Source: Clostridiales bacterium
GTDB lineage: Bacteria > Bacillota > Clostridia > Oscillospirales > Oscillospiraceae
Length of the DNA stretch: 64,000 bases
Direction of reading: 5' to 3'
Assembly: GCA_029268065.1 (NCBI GenBank)
Contig: JAJUHC010000003.1
Location: 1-64,000 of the forward strand
Both the position numbers and the translations under genes were made by a program. The stretch's first letter is position 1; every line of letters begins with the position of its first letter. Below are positions 1 through 8,016 of the stretch, piece by piece. Under the pieces are notes generated by a model that did not search any database, was not told the origin of the DNA, and saw only the letters and a program-made list of their open reading frames with translations.

Positions 1-129
1 GATATGGCGGAAATTTCTCATGAAGCTGTACAGAGCTTCATCAACTCACTCAATTTACGTCCACGTAAATGCCTTGGCTGGAGAACACCTTTTGAGGTCT
101 TCTTTAATTCAGTGTTGCACTTAACTTGA
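1..129 (+). mobile_element. C-terminal end of an IS30-family transposase (cut by window start)
   Basis: The frame is open from base 1 to a TGA at 127-129 and gives about 42 residues. These include PRKCLGWRTPFEVF followed by LHLT at the end, the typical carboxyl end of IS30-family DDE transposases, where the motif lies just behind the catalytic glutamate region. The final codons overlap TTGCACTTAACTTGACAAT, which resembles the right terminal inverted repeat of this family, so the element probably ends near base 130-135. The rest lies outside the window, so intactness cannot be judged. Confidence 0.8.
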
Positions 130-144
130 CAATCCGCATAAACA

Positions 145-314
145 TTTTTCCGGCGGCGTGTACGCCGGAAAAATACATAATCCCGCGCAATTTTGCGCGA
201 CCGGGGGTATCGAGCCGTGAGGCTCGTATCAAGGGGGTATTGGATACCCCCTTGAAGCGTGTCGAAACACTTTTTCGACACGCCCAGTCCCGTAGCCGTT
301 GAGGCTGCGGGACT
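145..314. repeat. Array of six consecutive hairpins in a gene-free stretch
   Basis: The bases between the transposase end and the recombinase gene (130-479) hold no credible gene. Six inverted repeats follow each other almost without gaps: 145-155/163-173, 184-190/193-199, 211-216/221-226, 230-240/244-254 (11-bp perfect stem, 3-nt loop), 257-267/273-283 (11 bp) and 286-297/303-314 (12 bp with one G-T pair). The first is flanked by T and A runs and could act as a bidirectional terminator. The rest have no U tract. Bases 315-479 show nothing recognisable. Confidence 0.75.
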
Positions 315-479
315 TCTTTGCGTTTCGGCGTTATCGTTCCCACACCGCTGCAATAACGTTTTATTTGTGTTTATAATTATGAAAGAATACTTGAGTTATC
401 ATATTAGCCGACCCGACGCTAAGCTCCGCCTTCGCCGCCGCTTCCTTTTACGTTTTTGGGGAAAACGGAAAATGAAGAT

Positions 480-1493
480 TCATTTGTCCTCGTGTGATTT
501 TTCTGCCCTGAAGCGTCCCAGCGGGTTTGCCTTTGCGGCGATTTTAAGCTCGGTGCTGCTTATATGCGTGTAAATCTCGGTCGTGTTGAGATGCTCGTGT
601 CCCAGAAGCTCCTGGAGAGTCCGTATGTCCACGCCGTTCTGGAGCATGAGGGTCGCCGCCGTGTGCCTGAGCTTATGTGAGGAATAGCTTCGGCTGTCGA
701 GACCCGCGGCCGTTATGTAGCTTTTTACAAGATGGTGCACCGTTTCCCGGCTTACGCGCCTTCTCCTGTTTGAGAGGAAAAGCGCGTTGCGGTCTATCGC
801 GGCTATGCTTTTCCTCACAAGCAGATATTCGTTTATCGCATCCGCGCAGGCTTCGTTTAAGTAGACTATTCGCTCCTTATTACCTTTCCCGAGCACGCGC
901 AGGTGGTCTCTGCCAATGTCGGAAATGTTGAGACCGACCACCTCCGATATCCTAAGCCCGCAGTTTAAAAATATCATGAGAATGCAGAAATCCCTTTCCC
1001 TGTTTTGACCGTCGACGGAGTTTAGGAGCTTTTTGCTTTCTTCAAGCGTCAGATAGTGGGGAAGACTCTTCATCACTTTGGGAGAGTCAAGGTCCTGCAC
1101 CGGGTTTTCGTCGAGAAGATGCGCCTTTACGGTCAGATACTTGTAAAACGAGCGTATCGTCGCTATCTTTCGCGCCCTCGATTTGGCGCTGAGGCCGTAT
1201 TCGGGCACAGCCTCGCGGTATTGCTTTACCCTGTCCCTTGAGAGAAAGGAAAGATATGAATAAACATCCGACAGGGTGATTGAGCGGACAAAGCCTACAT
1301 CCACATCGAGAATCGAAATGTCCGCGAGCTCCGTATTTCTCGGCACAAGCCCCTTCTCGAGCTTCATATATCGGAAAAAGGTGCGGAGATCGAGAAAGTA
1401 CTCGTCCACCGTTCTCTTTGAGTGACCTTTAATTGTTTCGTGGTAGGTCAGAAAACCCTTGAGTATTTCGGGCGCCTCGCTTCTGTAATCCAT
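480..1493 (-). CDS. xerC: Tyrosine recombinase XerC/XerD-type
   Basis: A 337-residue site-specific recombinase. The N-terminal SAM-like core-binding domain covers roughly residues 10-130. The C-terminal catalytic domain carries the family arginine (CGLRISEVVGL), the HKLRHTAATLML box, LGHEHLNTTEIYTH and the nucleophilic tyrosine in that last segment. Size and motifs fit chromosome-dimer-resolving Xer proteins rather than phage integrases, although it lies next to an IS remnant. It is transcribed alone, away from the SpoIVFB region. The ATG at 1493 is preceded by GAGGCG at suitable spacing. XerC versus XerD cannot be decided from sequence alone. Confidence 0.85.
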   Translation of the reverse strand: MDYRSEAPEILKGFLTYHETIKGHSKRTVDEYFLDLRTFFRYMKLEKGLVPRNTELADISILDVDVGFVRSITLSDVYSYLSFLSRDRVKQYREAVPEYGLSAKSRARKIATIRSFYKYLTVKAHLLDENPVQDLDSPKVMKSLPHYLTLEESKKLLNSVDGQNRERDFCILMIFLNCGLRISEVVGLNISDIGRDHLRVLGKGNKERIVYLNEACADAINEYLLVRKSIAAIDRNALFLSNRRRRVSRETVHHLVKSYITAAGLDSRSYSSHKLRHTAATLMLQNGVDIRTLQELLGHEHLNTTEIYTHISSTELKIAAKANPLGRFRAEKSHEDK

Positions 1494-1655
1494 ATTTTTC
1501 GCCTCGCTTCTTATTGATTTTACATTGTTTTATTGGAGCAGTCAAACCTTTTTGAAGCGCAAAACGGTCTAAAGGGGACATGCGGATAATATACTTCTAA
1601 TGCGGCGGAAGGCTTGGATTCATCGCGCCGCACAAAGCGGAAGGGGCTGAAATAT

Positions 1656-1922
1656 ATGCGAAACAGGAGGCGAAGCTACAAAAGAAGAAACGGCGGGGCG
1701 GCAAGCTGGCTTATCCTCTGCCTGGTTATTTTTGCGGCGGTCGTTACCATCAGATTTTTCGCTCCAGACCTGAAGAATAAGGTCCAGAGCGTCATGACGC
1801 CCGTGTACGCGAGAAGCGAACAGTATAAGGCCGTATTCACGCGCTTCGGCGAAGCGCTGTCGGGAGACAAGAGCTTTACGGACGTTTTTTCAAGTCTGAT
1901 TAACCTTGGAAAGAGGAGTTGA
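1656..1922 (+). CDS. Short basic single-pass membrane protein in the spoIVFA position
   Basis: About 88 residues: a strongly basic N terminus (RNRRRSYKRR), one hydrophobic segment (WLILCLVIFAAVVTIRFF) and a tail of about 50 residues predicted outside the cytoplasm. In many Clostridia this locus (upstream of an M50 protease and the TIGR03960/TIGR03936 pair) encodes an SpoIVFA-like protein with an M23 domain. Here that domain is absent. ATG 1656 has GGAAGGGG upstream. A TTG at 1614 in the same frame would add 14 residues. Its stop overlaps or abuts the protease gene, so the two are translationally coupled. The function as a protease partner is inferred from position only. Confidence 0.6.
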   Translation: MRNRRRSYKRRNGGAASWLILCLVIFAAVVTIRFFAPDLKNKVQSVMTPVYARSEQYKAVFTRFGEALSGDKSFTDVFSSLINLGKRS

Positions 1923-1924
1923 AC

Positions 1925-2524
1925 TTGCGCTTAGGAAAGCTGTTCGTCAGCGGCGGATTCATCGTTATGCTTTCGGCGCTGTATGTGATTTTAAGTCTTG
2001 AATTCCTGCTTGTTATCCTCATTGCCATATTGGCGCATGAGGCGGGTCATCTTGCCGCAATAATTATTCTGGGGGGCAAGCTAAGGGAGATACGCCTCGA
2101 GTGCACCGGCCTCTTGATAATATACGACGGAAAAAGCATGTCGTACGTTTCGGAGCTTTTTGCCGCATTTGCGGGGCCGCTCATGAGCCTTCTGCTCGCC
2201 TTTTGCTCGGCGTTTCTGGGAAAAGCCTTCGGAGGAGGGTTCTGGTATACGCTTTCGGGCTTCAGCCTTGTATTATGCGCCTTCAATTTGCTGCCCGTGG
2301 CCGCGCTTGACGGGGGCAGAATGCTATTTGTGACGATGGCGCACTGCTGGGGTCTTGATATAGCGGAAAGGTCCTGCTTTGCGGTGAGCTGTGCCTTTTC
2401 GCTGGCGGTGATGATATTAGGTGCCTGGGTCTTAAAGGAGAGCGGCTGGAATTTCACCCTACTCCTTTGCGGCGTTTGGCTTTTCTGGAGCTCCGCTATT
2501 GTAAAAAGGCCTGTTTGGGTATAA
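1925..2524 (+). CDS. spoIVFB: SpoIVFB-like site-2 protease (peptidase M50)
   Basis: A multi-pass membrane metalloprotease of about 199 residues with the zinc motif HEAGH near residue 40 and the second-site motif NLLPVAALDGGRML near residue 120, both diagnostic of the SpoIVFB/S2P family. SpoIVFB cleaves pro-sigma-K in the outer forespore membrane during sporulation; that role is inferred here from family and position. TTG 1925 lies 6 nt behind GAGGAG. TTG 1919 in the same frame overlaps the stop of the preceding gene and is too close to the ribosome binding site. There is no CBS domain, unlike some clostridial paralogues. Confidence 0.8.
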   Translation: MRLGKLFVSGGFIVMLSALYVILSLEFLLVILIAILAHEAGHLAAIIILGGKLREIRLECTGLLIIYDGKSMSYVSELFAAFAGPLMSLLLAFCSAFLGKAFGGGFWYTLSGFSLVLCAFNLLPVAALDGGRMLFVTMAHCWGLDIAERSCFAVSCAFSLAVMILGAWVLKESGWNFTLLLCGVWLFWSSAIVKRPVWV

Positions 2525-2531
2525 AATAGCC

Positions 2532-2564
2532 TGAGGCGGCGCGAGATTTACTCCCGCCGCCTCA
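2532..2564 (+). terminator. Hairpin behind spoIVFB
   Basis: TGAGGCGGCG at 2532-2541 pairs with CGCCGCCTCA at 2555-2564, and GAG/CTC extends the stem inward. The downstream sequence is only moderately T-rich, so it may be a weak terminator or attenuating hairpin before the radical SAM gene. Confidence 0.5.
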
Positions 2565-2591
2565 TAATGTTAACCCGAAAGGTACGATGAG

Positions 2592-4421
2592 ATGCATCCT
2601 GTTCTGGAGAGGATACTCCCTAAGGTTCAGAAGCCGTCGCGCTACACCGGCGGCGAGTACGGGGAGGTAATCAAGAATAAAAACGAGGTTGAGCTGAGGT
2701 TTGCCCTCTGCTTTCCCGACACATACGAGATAGGAATGTCCAACCTGGGAGTGAGAATACTTTACGGAGTTTTGAATAAGATTGACGGCATTTGGTGCGA
2801 GCGCGTATTCGCGCCGTGGGGAGACATGGAGGAGGAGCTGAGGCGGAACGGACTGCCACTCTTCGCGCTCGAAAGCGGGGACGAGCTGAAAGAATTCGAT
2901 ATAATCGGCTTTTCGCTTGGCTACGAGATGGCGTATACAAACGTGCTCAACATGCTTGAGCTGGCGGGCATCCCTCTGCGCGCTTCCGAAAGGGGCGGCG
3001 GCTGGCCGCTGATAGTTGCGGGAGGGACATGTACGTTTAATCCCGAACCGCTTGCCGATTTTATTGATGTCTTTCTTCTCGGGGAGGGGGAGGACCTGCT
3101 GCCCGAGCTCTGCACGCTCGCGCGGAGCATGAGGGGCGCGGAAAAGGAAGCCCTGCTGAAAGCGGCGGCAGGGCTGGAGGGCGCGTATGTGCCGTCACTT
3201 TACGACGTTGAGTACAATGGGGACGGGACCGTTAAAGCAATCGTGGCAAGAGGCGGCGCCCCTCAGGTGGTCACAAAGCGTATAGTGCAGGATTTTGAGA
3301 ATTCATATTATCCGGAGGATACCATAATACCGTCCACGGAGATCGTGCATGACCGCACGGTGCTCGAGCTCTTTCGGGGCTGCATACGCGGCTGCCGCTT
3401 CTGCCAGGCGGGCTACGTTTACAGGCCCGTGCGTTCGAGGAGCGCAAAACGGCTTACAGAGCAGGGGATAGAGGCGCTGAAGAGATCGGGGTATCAGGAA
3501 ATCGGCCTGTCCTCGCTCAGCACAAGCGATTACAGGGAGCTCAAGGAGCTATGCGATATGCTGCTCGGCTGGTGCGAGCCCAAAAGCATAGGGCTTTCGC
3601 TCCCTTCACTGAGAGCGGATAATTTTTCTATGGAAATCATGGAGCGCGTCCAGAAGGTGAGAAAAAGCGGGCTGACGATAGCGCCGGAGGCGGGGTCGCA
3701 GCGCCTGAGGGACGTTATAAACAAAAACCTCAGCGAGGAGGAGATACTGAACGCCTGCCGCACGGCATTCGAAGGCGGGAGGAACAGCATGAAGCTTTAT
3801 TTTATGCTTGGGCTTCCGACAGAAACCGACGAGGATGTGCTAGCGATAGCGGAGCTGGCCTTCAAAATCGTGAGACTATGGAAGGAGGCGGCGGTAAACA
3901 GAAGCGGCGGAGTCAGAATCACTCTCAGCACAGCCTGCTTTGTTCCAAAGCCGATGACGCCCTTCCAGTGGGAGGCACAGGTGACTGCGGAGGAATATGA
4001 ACGCAGGGTCGTGCTGCTGCGCGAGGCCATGCGCTCTAAAGCCATAACCTACAACTGGCACGACGCCGAAACGAGCGTGATAGAGGGCGTTCTGGCCCGG
4101 GGCGACAGGAGGCTCGGAAGGGTTTTGGAGGAGGTGCAGCGCTCCGGAGGAAGGCTCGAGTCCTGGAGCGAATACTTCTCCATTGAAAGATGGAAGGACG
4201 CATTTGAAAAGTTAAACGTCGATCACGGGTTTTACTCAAGCCGCGAGAGGGGCAAGGACGAGGTCCTGCCCTGGAGCCACCTGTCGGCGGGAGTTACCCC
4301 GGGGTATCTGTGGAGCGAAAGGGAGGCGGCGATGAGGGGAGAGGTCACGCCGGACTGCCGGACAAAGTGCGCGGGCTGCGGGGCGAATTTCCTTTATAAG
4401 GGGGGCAGCTGCGATGAATAA
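2592..4421 (+). CDS. TIGR03960-family B12-binding-like radical SAM protein
   Basis: 609 residues. An N-terminal B12-binding-like region is followed by a radical SAM core whose [4Fe-4S] cysteines are C264, C268 and C271 (RGCIRGCRFC). The C terminus has a further cysteine cluster (CRTKCAGCG). The family is widespread in Clostridia and almost always stands beside a DUF2344 protein, as here, where the genes overlap by 8 bp. It often neighbours rng, rplU and rpmA, which are absent at this site. The substrate is unknown; a role in RNA or ribosome modification is only suggested by context. Confidence 0.88.
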   Translation: MHPVLERILPKVQKPSRYTGGEYGEVIKNKNEVELRFALCFPDTYEIGMSNLGVRILYGVLNKIDGIWCERVFAPWGDMEEELRRNGLPLFALESGDELKEFDIIGFSLGYEMAYTNVLNMLELAGIPLRASERGGGWPLIVAGGTCTFNPEPLADFIDVFLLGEGEDLLPELCTLARSMRGAEKEALLKAAAGLEGAYVPSLYDVEYNGDGTVKAIVARGGAPQVVTKRIVQDFENSYYPEDTIIPSTEIVHDRTVLELFRGCIRGCRFCQAGYVYRPVRSRSAKRLTEQGIEALKRSGYQEIGLSSLSTSDYRELKELCDMLLGWCEPKSIGLSLPSLRADNFSMEIMERVQKVRKSGLTIAPEAGSQRLRDVINKNLSEEEILNACRTAFEGGRNSMKLYFMLGLPTETDEDVLAIAELAFKIVRLWKEAAVNRSGGVRITLSTACFVPKPMTPFQWEAQVTAEEYERRVVLLREAMRSKAITYNWHDAETSVIEGVLARGDRRLGRVLEEVQRSGGRLESWSEYFSIERWKDAFEKLNVDHGFYSSRERGKDEVLPWSHLSAGVTPGYLWSEREAAMRGEVTPDCRTKCAGCGANFLYKGGSCDE

Positions 4422-5070
4422 GCTGAGGCTTGTTTTTGAAAAGACGGGAAGGGCCAAGTATATTTCTCACCTCGACCTCATGCGTACCTTTCAGAGGGCA
4501 TTTCAGCGTGCCGGTGTGCCGATCAGGCACACCGAGGGCTTCAACCCGCACGCGCATATCTCAATCGCCCTGCCGCTGCCGGTCGGAACGGAGAGCGTCT
4601 GCGAAATACTTGACTTTGAATCTCCTGCGGAACTTGACGGCGGCATCGTTCAAGTCCTGAACGCTGCGCTGCCGGAAGGAATAAGTATCAGAGAGCTTAG
4701 CGAAAACATGAGAAAAACGGGCGAGATAGCCTGGATCAAATGCGAGCTTCGGCTTATATACGACGGCGGAGTACCCGAAGGCGCGGCGGAAAGGATAAAT
4801 TCCCTTTTCAAATCGCAGAGCGTTATTATAAGCAAAAAATCAAAAAAGGGAAGGACCGATTTCGATATCATCCCCTGCATAAAATCGCTTGATGCTTCTC
4901 AGAACGGCACCGGTGAAATAGTGATTTCGGCAGTCGCCGCGGCGCAGAACCCTTCTCTCAATCCCATGCTCATATCGGACGCGATAGCGAAGTATCTGCC
5001 GGAACTCGCTCCGAATCATGCCTCATGCCTGCGCCTGCGTCTGCTGGACAAGGAGTTTGAGCCGTTTTAA
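4414..5070 (+). CDS. TIGR03936 / DUF2344 radical SAM-associated protein
   Basis: 218 residues starting with RLVFEKTGRAKYISHLDLMR, the hallmark of the DUF2344 family, followed by HTEGFNPHAHISIALPLPVG. It is the constant partner of the TIGR03960 radical SAM protein and its ATG overlaps the end of that gene, indicating coupled translation. No catalytic motif is known for the family. A substrate-binding or accessory role is plausible but unproven. Confidence 0.85.
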   Translation: MNKLRLVFEKTGRAKYISHLDLMRTFQRAFQRAGVPIRHTEGFNPHAHISIALPLPVGTESVCEILDFESPAELDGGIVQVLNAALPEGISIRELSENMRKTGEIAWIKCELRLIYDGGVPEGAAERINSLFKSQSVIISKKSKKGRTDFDIIPCIKSLDASQNGTGEIVISAVAAAQNPSLNPMLISDAIAKYLPELAPNHASCLRLRLLDKEFEPF

Positions 5071-5111
5071 CGTCAAAGCAGGCGGAAAAAGTAAAATTTT
5101 GATGATTTCAC

Positions 5112-5140
5112 TTGCTTTTTTCAGATGATTATGATAATAT
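5112..5140 (+). promoter_or_regulatory. Sigma-A promoter of rplS
   Basis: TTGCTT at 5112-5117 and TAATAT at 5135-5140 are separated by 17 bp, about 115 bp in front of the rplS start codon, leaving a long untranslated leader. Confidence 0.6.
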
Positions 5141-5152
5141 ATCGCGGCGTAT

Positions 5153-5250
5153 GGAAAGAGCGGTCTTTCCATTTATAGGGGCGGTCCTCTGCAGGCTGCG
5201 CGCTCGCGCAAGGCAATGCCCGCATGAACGTCTGACAGGAAGGGAGGATA
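5153..5250 (+). promoter_or_regulatory. Probable ribosomal protein L19 mRNA leader
   Basis: The rplS transcript carries a structured 5' leader of about 100 nt. GGAAAGA (5153-5159) and TCTTTCC (5164-5170) form a hairpin with a GCGG loop, and a GC-rich segment with CGCGC/GCGCG pairing follows around 5200. Firmicutes rplS is known to have an autoregulatory L19 leader. The match to that RNA family is judged by position and general shape only. Confidence 0.4.
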
Positions 5251-5256
5251 TTGAAC

Positions 5257-5598
5257 ATGGATCTTATCAAAGCACTTAACGACCAGTATGTTAAGCCTGA
5301 GCTTCCGGAGATGAATGTTGGCGATACCGTCAGGGTATCCGTCAAGGTCAAGGAAGGAAACCGTGAGAGAGTCCAGGCGTTTGACGGCACGATAATCGCC
5401 AGAAAGCACGGCGGCATAAACGAGACCATCACGGTCCGCCGCATTTCCTACAATGTAGGCTGCGAAAAGGTTTTCCCGATACATTCGCCGACTATTGTCT
5501 CCATCGAGACGATCAGACGCGGTAAAGTCCGCCGCGCGAAGCTCTATTATATCAGGGATAAAATCGGCAAAAACGCAAAGGTTAAGGAAAGAATCTAA
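5257..5598 (+). CDS. rplS: 50S ribosomal protein L19
   Basis: 113 residues beginning [18 protein letters not shown] with the conserved blocks [29 protein letters not shown] and the C-terminal [11 protein letters not shown]19 sits at the 30S-50S interface. ATG 5257 is 9 nt behind AGGGAGG. The in-frame TTG at 5251 is too close to the ribosome binding site. A strong terminator follows immediately. Confidence 0.97.
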   Translation: MDLIKALNDQYVKPELPEMNVGDTVRVSVKVKEGNRERVQAFDGTIIARKHGGINETITVRRISYNVGCEKVFPIHSPTIVSIETIRRGKVRRAKLYYIRDKIGKNAKVKERI

Positions 5599-5600
5599 CA

Positions 5601-5626
5601 AAAAGGGGCTTTTGCCCCTTTTTTTA
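5601..5626 (+). terminator. Intrinsic terminator of rplS
   Basis: AAAAGGGGC (5601-5609) pairs with GCCCCTTTT (5614-5622), followed by a T run to 5626. It separates rplS from lepB, so lepB is probably read by read-through or from a promoter not identified here. Confidence 0.85.
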
Positions 5627-5645
5627 TTACAAGAGGTAGGAAATT

Positions 5646-6170
5646 ATGTCAGTTAAGTCGGAAATCTACGATTGGCTTCAGTGCGTCGTCGTTGCGCTGG
5701 TGGTAAGCATTCTCCTTTTTGTATTTGTTTTCCGGGTTACGGGTATTATAGGACCGTCAATGGAAAAAACGCTTTTCGACGGCAATAAGGTTATAATATC
5801 CAATATGTTTTACACTCCGAAGCAGGGAGATATAGTAATCTTTACGAAAAAGAGCTTTGATAAGGAGCCTCTTGTAAAGAGGGTCATAGCAACAGAGGAG
5901 CAGACGGTGGATATAAACTTCACGAGCGGTGAAGTGAAGGTCGATGGCAAGGTTCTCAGCGAAACCTATATTGCCGAAAAAACCTTCCGCTCCTATGACG
6001 TGAAGTTTCCCGTCACCGTCCCGAAGGGCAGCGTCTTCGTAATGGGCGACAACCGCAAGGTGAGCTATGACAGCCGCGCGAGCGCGGTAGGTATGATCGA
6101 TACCCGAATGATACTCGGAAAGGTTTACGCCAGAATAACGCCCTTTAACAAGGCGGGCCTGATAAAGTAA
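5646..6170 (+). CDS. lepB: Signal peptidase I
   Basis: 174 residues with an N-terminal membrane anchor (about residues 10-33), the catalytic serine S38 in GPSME, the general base K78 in LVKRVIA, and the C-terminal box GDNRKVSYDSR. It therefore has the complete bacterial Ser-Lys dyad. It removes signal peptides from Sec substrates at the outer face of the membrane. It serves as an intact reference for the two degenerate signal-peptidase modules near 41-43.5 kb. The gene lies between rplS and rbgA, a common clostridial order. Confidence 0.95.
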   Translation: MSVKSEIYDWLQCVVVALVVSILLFVFVFRVTGIIGPSMEKTLFDGNKVIISNMFYTPKQGDIVIFTKKSFDKEPLVKRVIATEEQTVDINFTSGEVKVDGKVLSETYIAEKTFRSYDVKFPVTVPKGSVFVMGDNRKVSYDSRASAVGMIDTRMILGKVYARITPFNKAGLIK

Positions 6171-6171
6171 T

Positions 6172-7041
6172 ATGAGCGAGGAAATGAATATCCACTGGTT
6201 CCCCGGGCACATGACGAAGGCCAGGAGAATGATAAGCGAAAACGTGAAACTTGTGGACATTGTCTGCGAGATAATAGACGCGCGCATACCGCTGTCGAGC
6301 CGCAACCCCGATATAGATGAGCTGACCGGCGGCAAGCCCCGGCTCGTAATAATGAACAGGTGCGATCAGGCGGACCCGGCGGTCACAAAGCTATGGTCCG
6401 CGTGGTTTAAAGGCCTCAGCTCCTTTGTCCTGGAAACCGACAGCAAAAGCAGTGCCGGAACTGGCGCCTTTCAGAACGCCGTAAGGAGCATTCTCAGGGA
6501 CAAGCTGCAGAGGTACGCCGAAAAGGGGCAGGCTGGGAGGCCCGTCCGTGCAATGATACTCGGCATACCCAATGTTGGCAAGTCCACGTTTATAAATAAG
6601 CTTGCGAAGAGAAAGGCGGCTCTGACCTCCGACAGACCCGGAGTGACCCGCGGCAGACAGTGGATAAGCATAGGTCAGGATCTCGAGCTGCTGGACACGC
6701 CCGGCATACTATGGCCAAAGTTCGACAGCCAGACCGTCGCCGAAAACCTCGCCTTCACAGGCGCCGTAAAGGACGATATACTGGACGTCGAAACGCTTGC
6801 CGCGAACCTGATGGAGAGGCTGAGGGAGGACTATAAGCGAAATCTCGAGGCGCGTTATAAAATTGAAATAGCGGAAGATGAAAAAGGCTTCGAACTGCTG
6901 AAAAAGGCGGCAAAAAAGCGAGGCTTTCTGGCCTCCGGCGGAGAGCCGGATACGGAGCGAATGGCGAAAATACTTCTCGACGAATTCAGGGGAGGAGTTT
7001 TGGGGCGGATTTCACTTGAAAAACCACCCGGCGAGGTATAA
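6172..7041 (+). CDS. rbgA: Ribosome biogenesis GTPase YlqF/RbgA
   Basis: 289 residues. The start [13 protein letters not shown] and the circularly permuted GTPase motifs are visible: G4 NRCD, G1 [10 protein letters not shown]3 DTPG. The C-terminal ANTAR-like helical domain follows. RbgA acts late in 50S assembly. It begins 1 nt behind lepB. ATG 6172 lacks a clear Shine-Dalgarno and the in-frame ATG 6184 ([10 protein letters not shown], the usual family start) has GCGAGG too close, so the exact start is open. Confidence 0.94.
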   Translation: MSEEMNIHWFPGHMTKARRMISENVKLVDIVCEIIDARIPLSSRNPDIDELTGGKPRLVIMNRCDQADPAVTKLWSAWFKGLSSFVLETDSKSSAGTGAFQNAVRSILRDKLQRYAEKGQAGRPVRAMILGIPNVGKSTFINKLAKRKAALTSDRPGVTRGRQWISIGQDLELLDTPGILWPKFDSQTVAENLAFTGAVKDDILDVETLAANLMERLREDYKRNLEARYKIEIAEDEKGFELLKKAAKKRGFLASGGEPDTERMAKILLDEFRGGVLGRISLEKPPGEV

Positions 7042-7042
7042 A

Positions 7043-7636
7043 ATGAATTTGCTAAGCATTGAAAACGCGGTGTATGAGGAAGGTTTTGCACTCGTTTGCG
7101 GCGTTGACGAGGCGGGGCGCGGCCCCCTGGCGGGACCGGTGTGCGCTGCGGCGGTGATCTTGCCGAGAAACCTTCAGATACCCGGGCTTGACGACTCAAA
7201 AAAGCTGTCGGAAAAGAGCCGTGAAAAGCTTTACGAGAAAATAGTATCGGAAGCCCTGTCATACGGAATCGCCTTCGCTTCTGAAAGTGAAATCGACGAG
7301 CTGAACATTCTGAACGCGACCTTTCTCGCTATGAACAGGGCGATAGATATGCTTGCGCTCAAGCCCTCGATAGCGCTCATAGATGGCAACCGCGATTCGG
7401 GCATTACAGTGCCGAGCAGGCCGATAATCGGAGGCGACGGAAAATGCGCTTCCATCGCGGCGGCTTCAATACTTGCCAAGGTCACGAGGGACAGACTCAT
7501 GACGGAGCTTTCAAGCAAATATCCCGGGTACGGCTTTGAAAAGCACAAAGGCTATGGAACGAAGGCGCACTACGAAAAGCTGAGGGAGCACGGTCCTTGC
7601 GAGATCCATAGAAGAACCTTTCTGAAAAACCTTTGA
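7043..7636 (+). CDS. rnhB: Ribonuclease HII
   Basis: 197 residues with the catalytic carboxylates D22 and E23 in [15 protein letters not shown], then [12 protein letters not shown] and KVTRDR, the standard RNase HII signature blocks. It removes RNA from RNA-DNA hybrids and single ribonucleotides from DNA. ATG 7043 lies 1 nt behind the rbgA stop, with GCGAGG as ribosome binding site. The run rbgA-rnhB-yraN is conserved. Confidence 0.95.
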   Translation: MNLLSIENAVYEEGFALVCGVDEAGRGPLAGPVCAAAVILPRNLQIPGLDDSKKLSEKSREKLYEKIVSEALSYGIAFASESEIDELNILNATFLAMNRAIDMLALKPSIALIDGNRDSGITVPSRPIIGGDGKCASIAAASILAKVTRDRLMTELSSKYPGYGFEKHKGYGTKAHYEKLREHGPCEIHRRTFLKNL

Positions 7637-7653
7637 AACGTGGGGGGACGGCT

Positions 7654-8016
7654 ATGAACACCAAGCTTCTCGGCCGTTTGGGCGAAGTCAGGGCCGGAGA
7701 GTATCTTAGGGGCAAGGGCTACAAGCTCATAGGCATGAACTATTCAACGCGTTTCGGGGAGATAGATCTTATAGCCGAAAACGGTCAGTATATCGTTTTC
7801 GTCGAGGTGAAGCTGAGAAAAAACGCCGATTTTGCAGAGGCTCGGGAATTCGTCAATCGCCGCAAAATCGAAAGGCTTAAAACCGCGGCCGGGATATGGC
7901 TTTCACAGAATGAAACGGAAAAGAAGACGCGTTTCGACGTGATAGAAGTATACTTTTCCGGAGATATAAACGGAAAAAATGAGAAAATCTTTCATATCGA
8001 GGACGCATTTCAATGA
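7654..8016 (+). CDS. yraN: YraN-like UPF0102 putative endonuclease
   Basis: 120 residues with the Holliday-junction-resolvase-like fold motif GEIDLIAE...IVFVEVKLR, typical of UPF0102. The family sits next to rnhB in many bacteria. Its cellular role is not firmly known. ATG 7654 is behind GGGGGGA. A TTG at 7633 overlapping rnhB is in frame but less likely. The stop overlaps the start of the next gene (ATGA). Confidence 0.88.
   Translation: MNTKLLGRLGEVRAGEYLRGKGYKLIGMNYSTRFGEIDLIAENGQYIVFVEVKLRKNADFAEAREFVNRRKIERLKTAAGIWLSQNETEKKTRFDVIEVYFSGDINGKNEKIFHIEDAFQ

Noticed and set aside
259-573. 104-codon frame over the hairpin array
   Set aside because: It is produced by inverted repeats and runs into the opposite-strand xerC gene; no ribosome binding site.
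480-1493. Phage or integrative-element integrase
   Set aside because: Length and motifs fit a housekeeping Xer recombinase and no attachment site, excisionase or mobile cargo is next to it.
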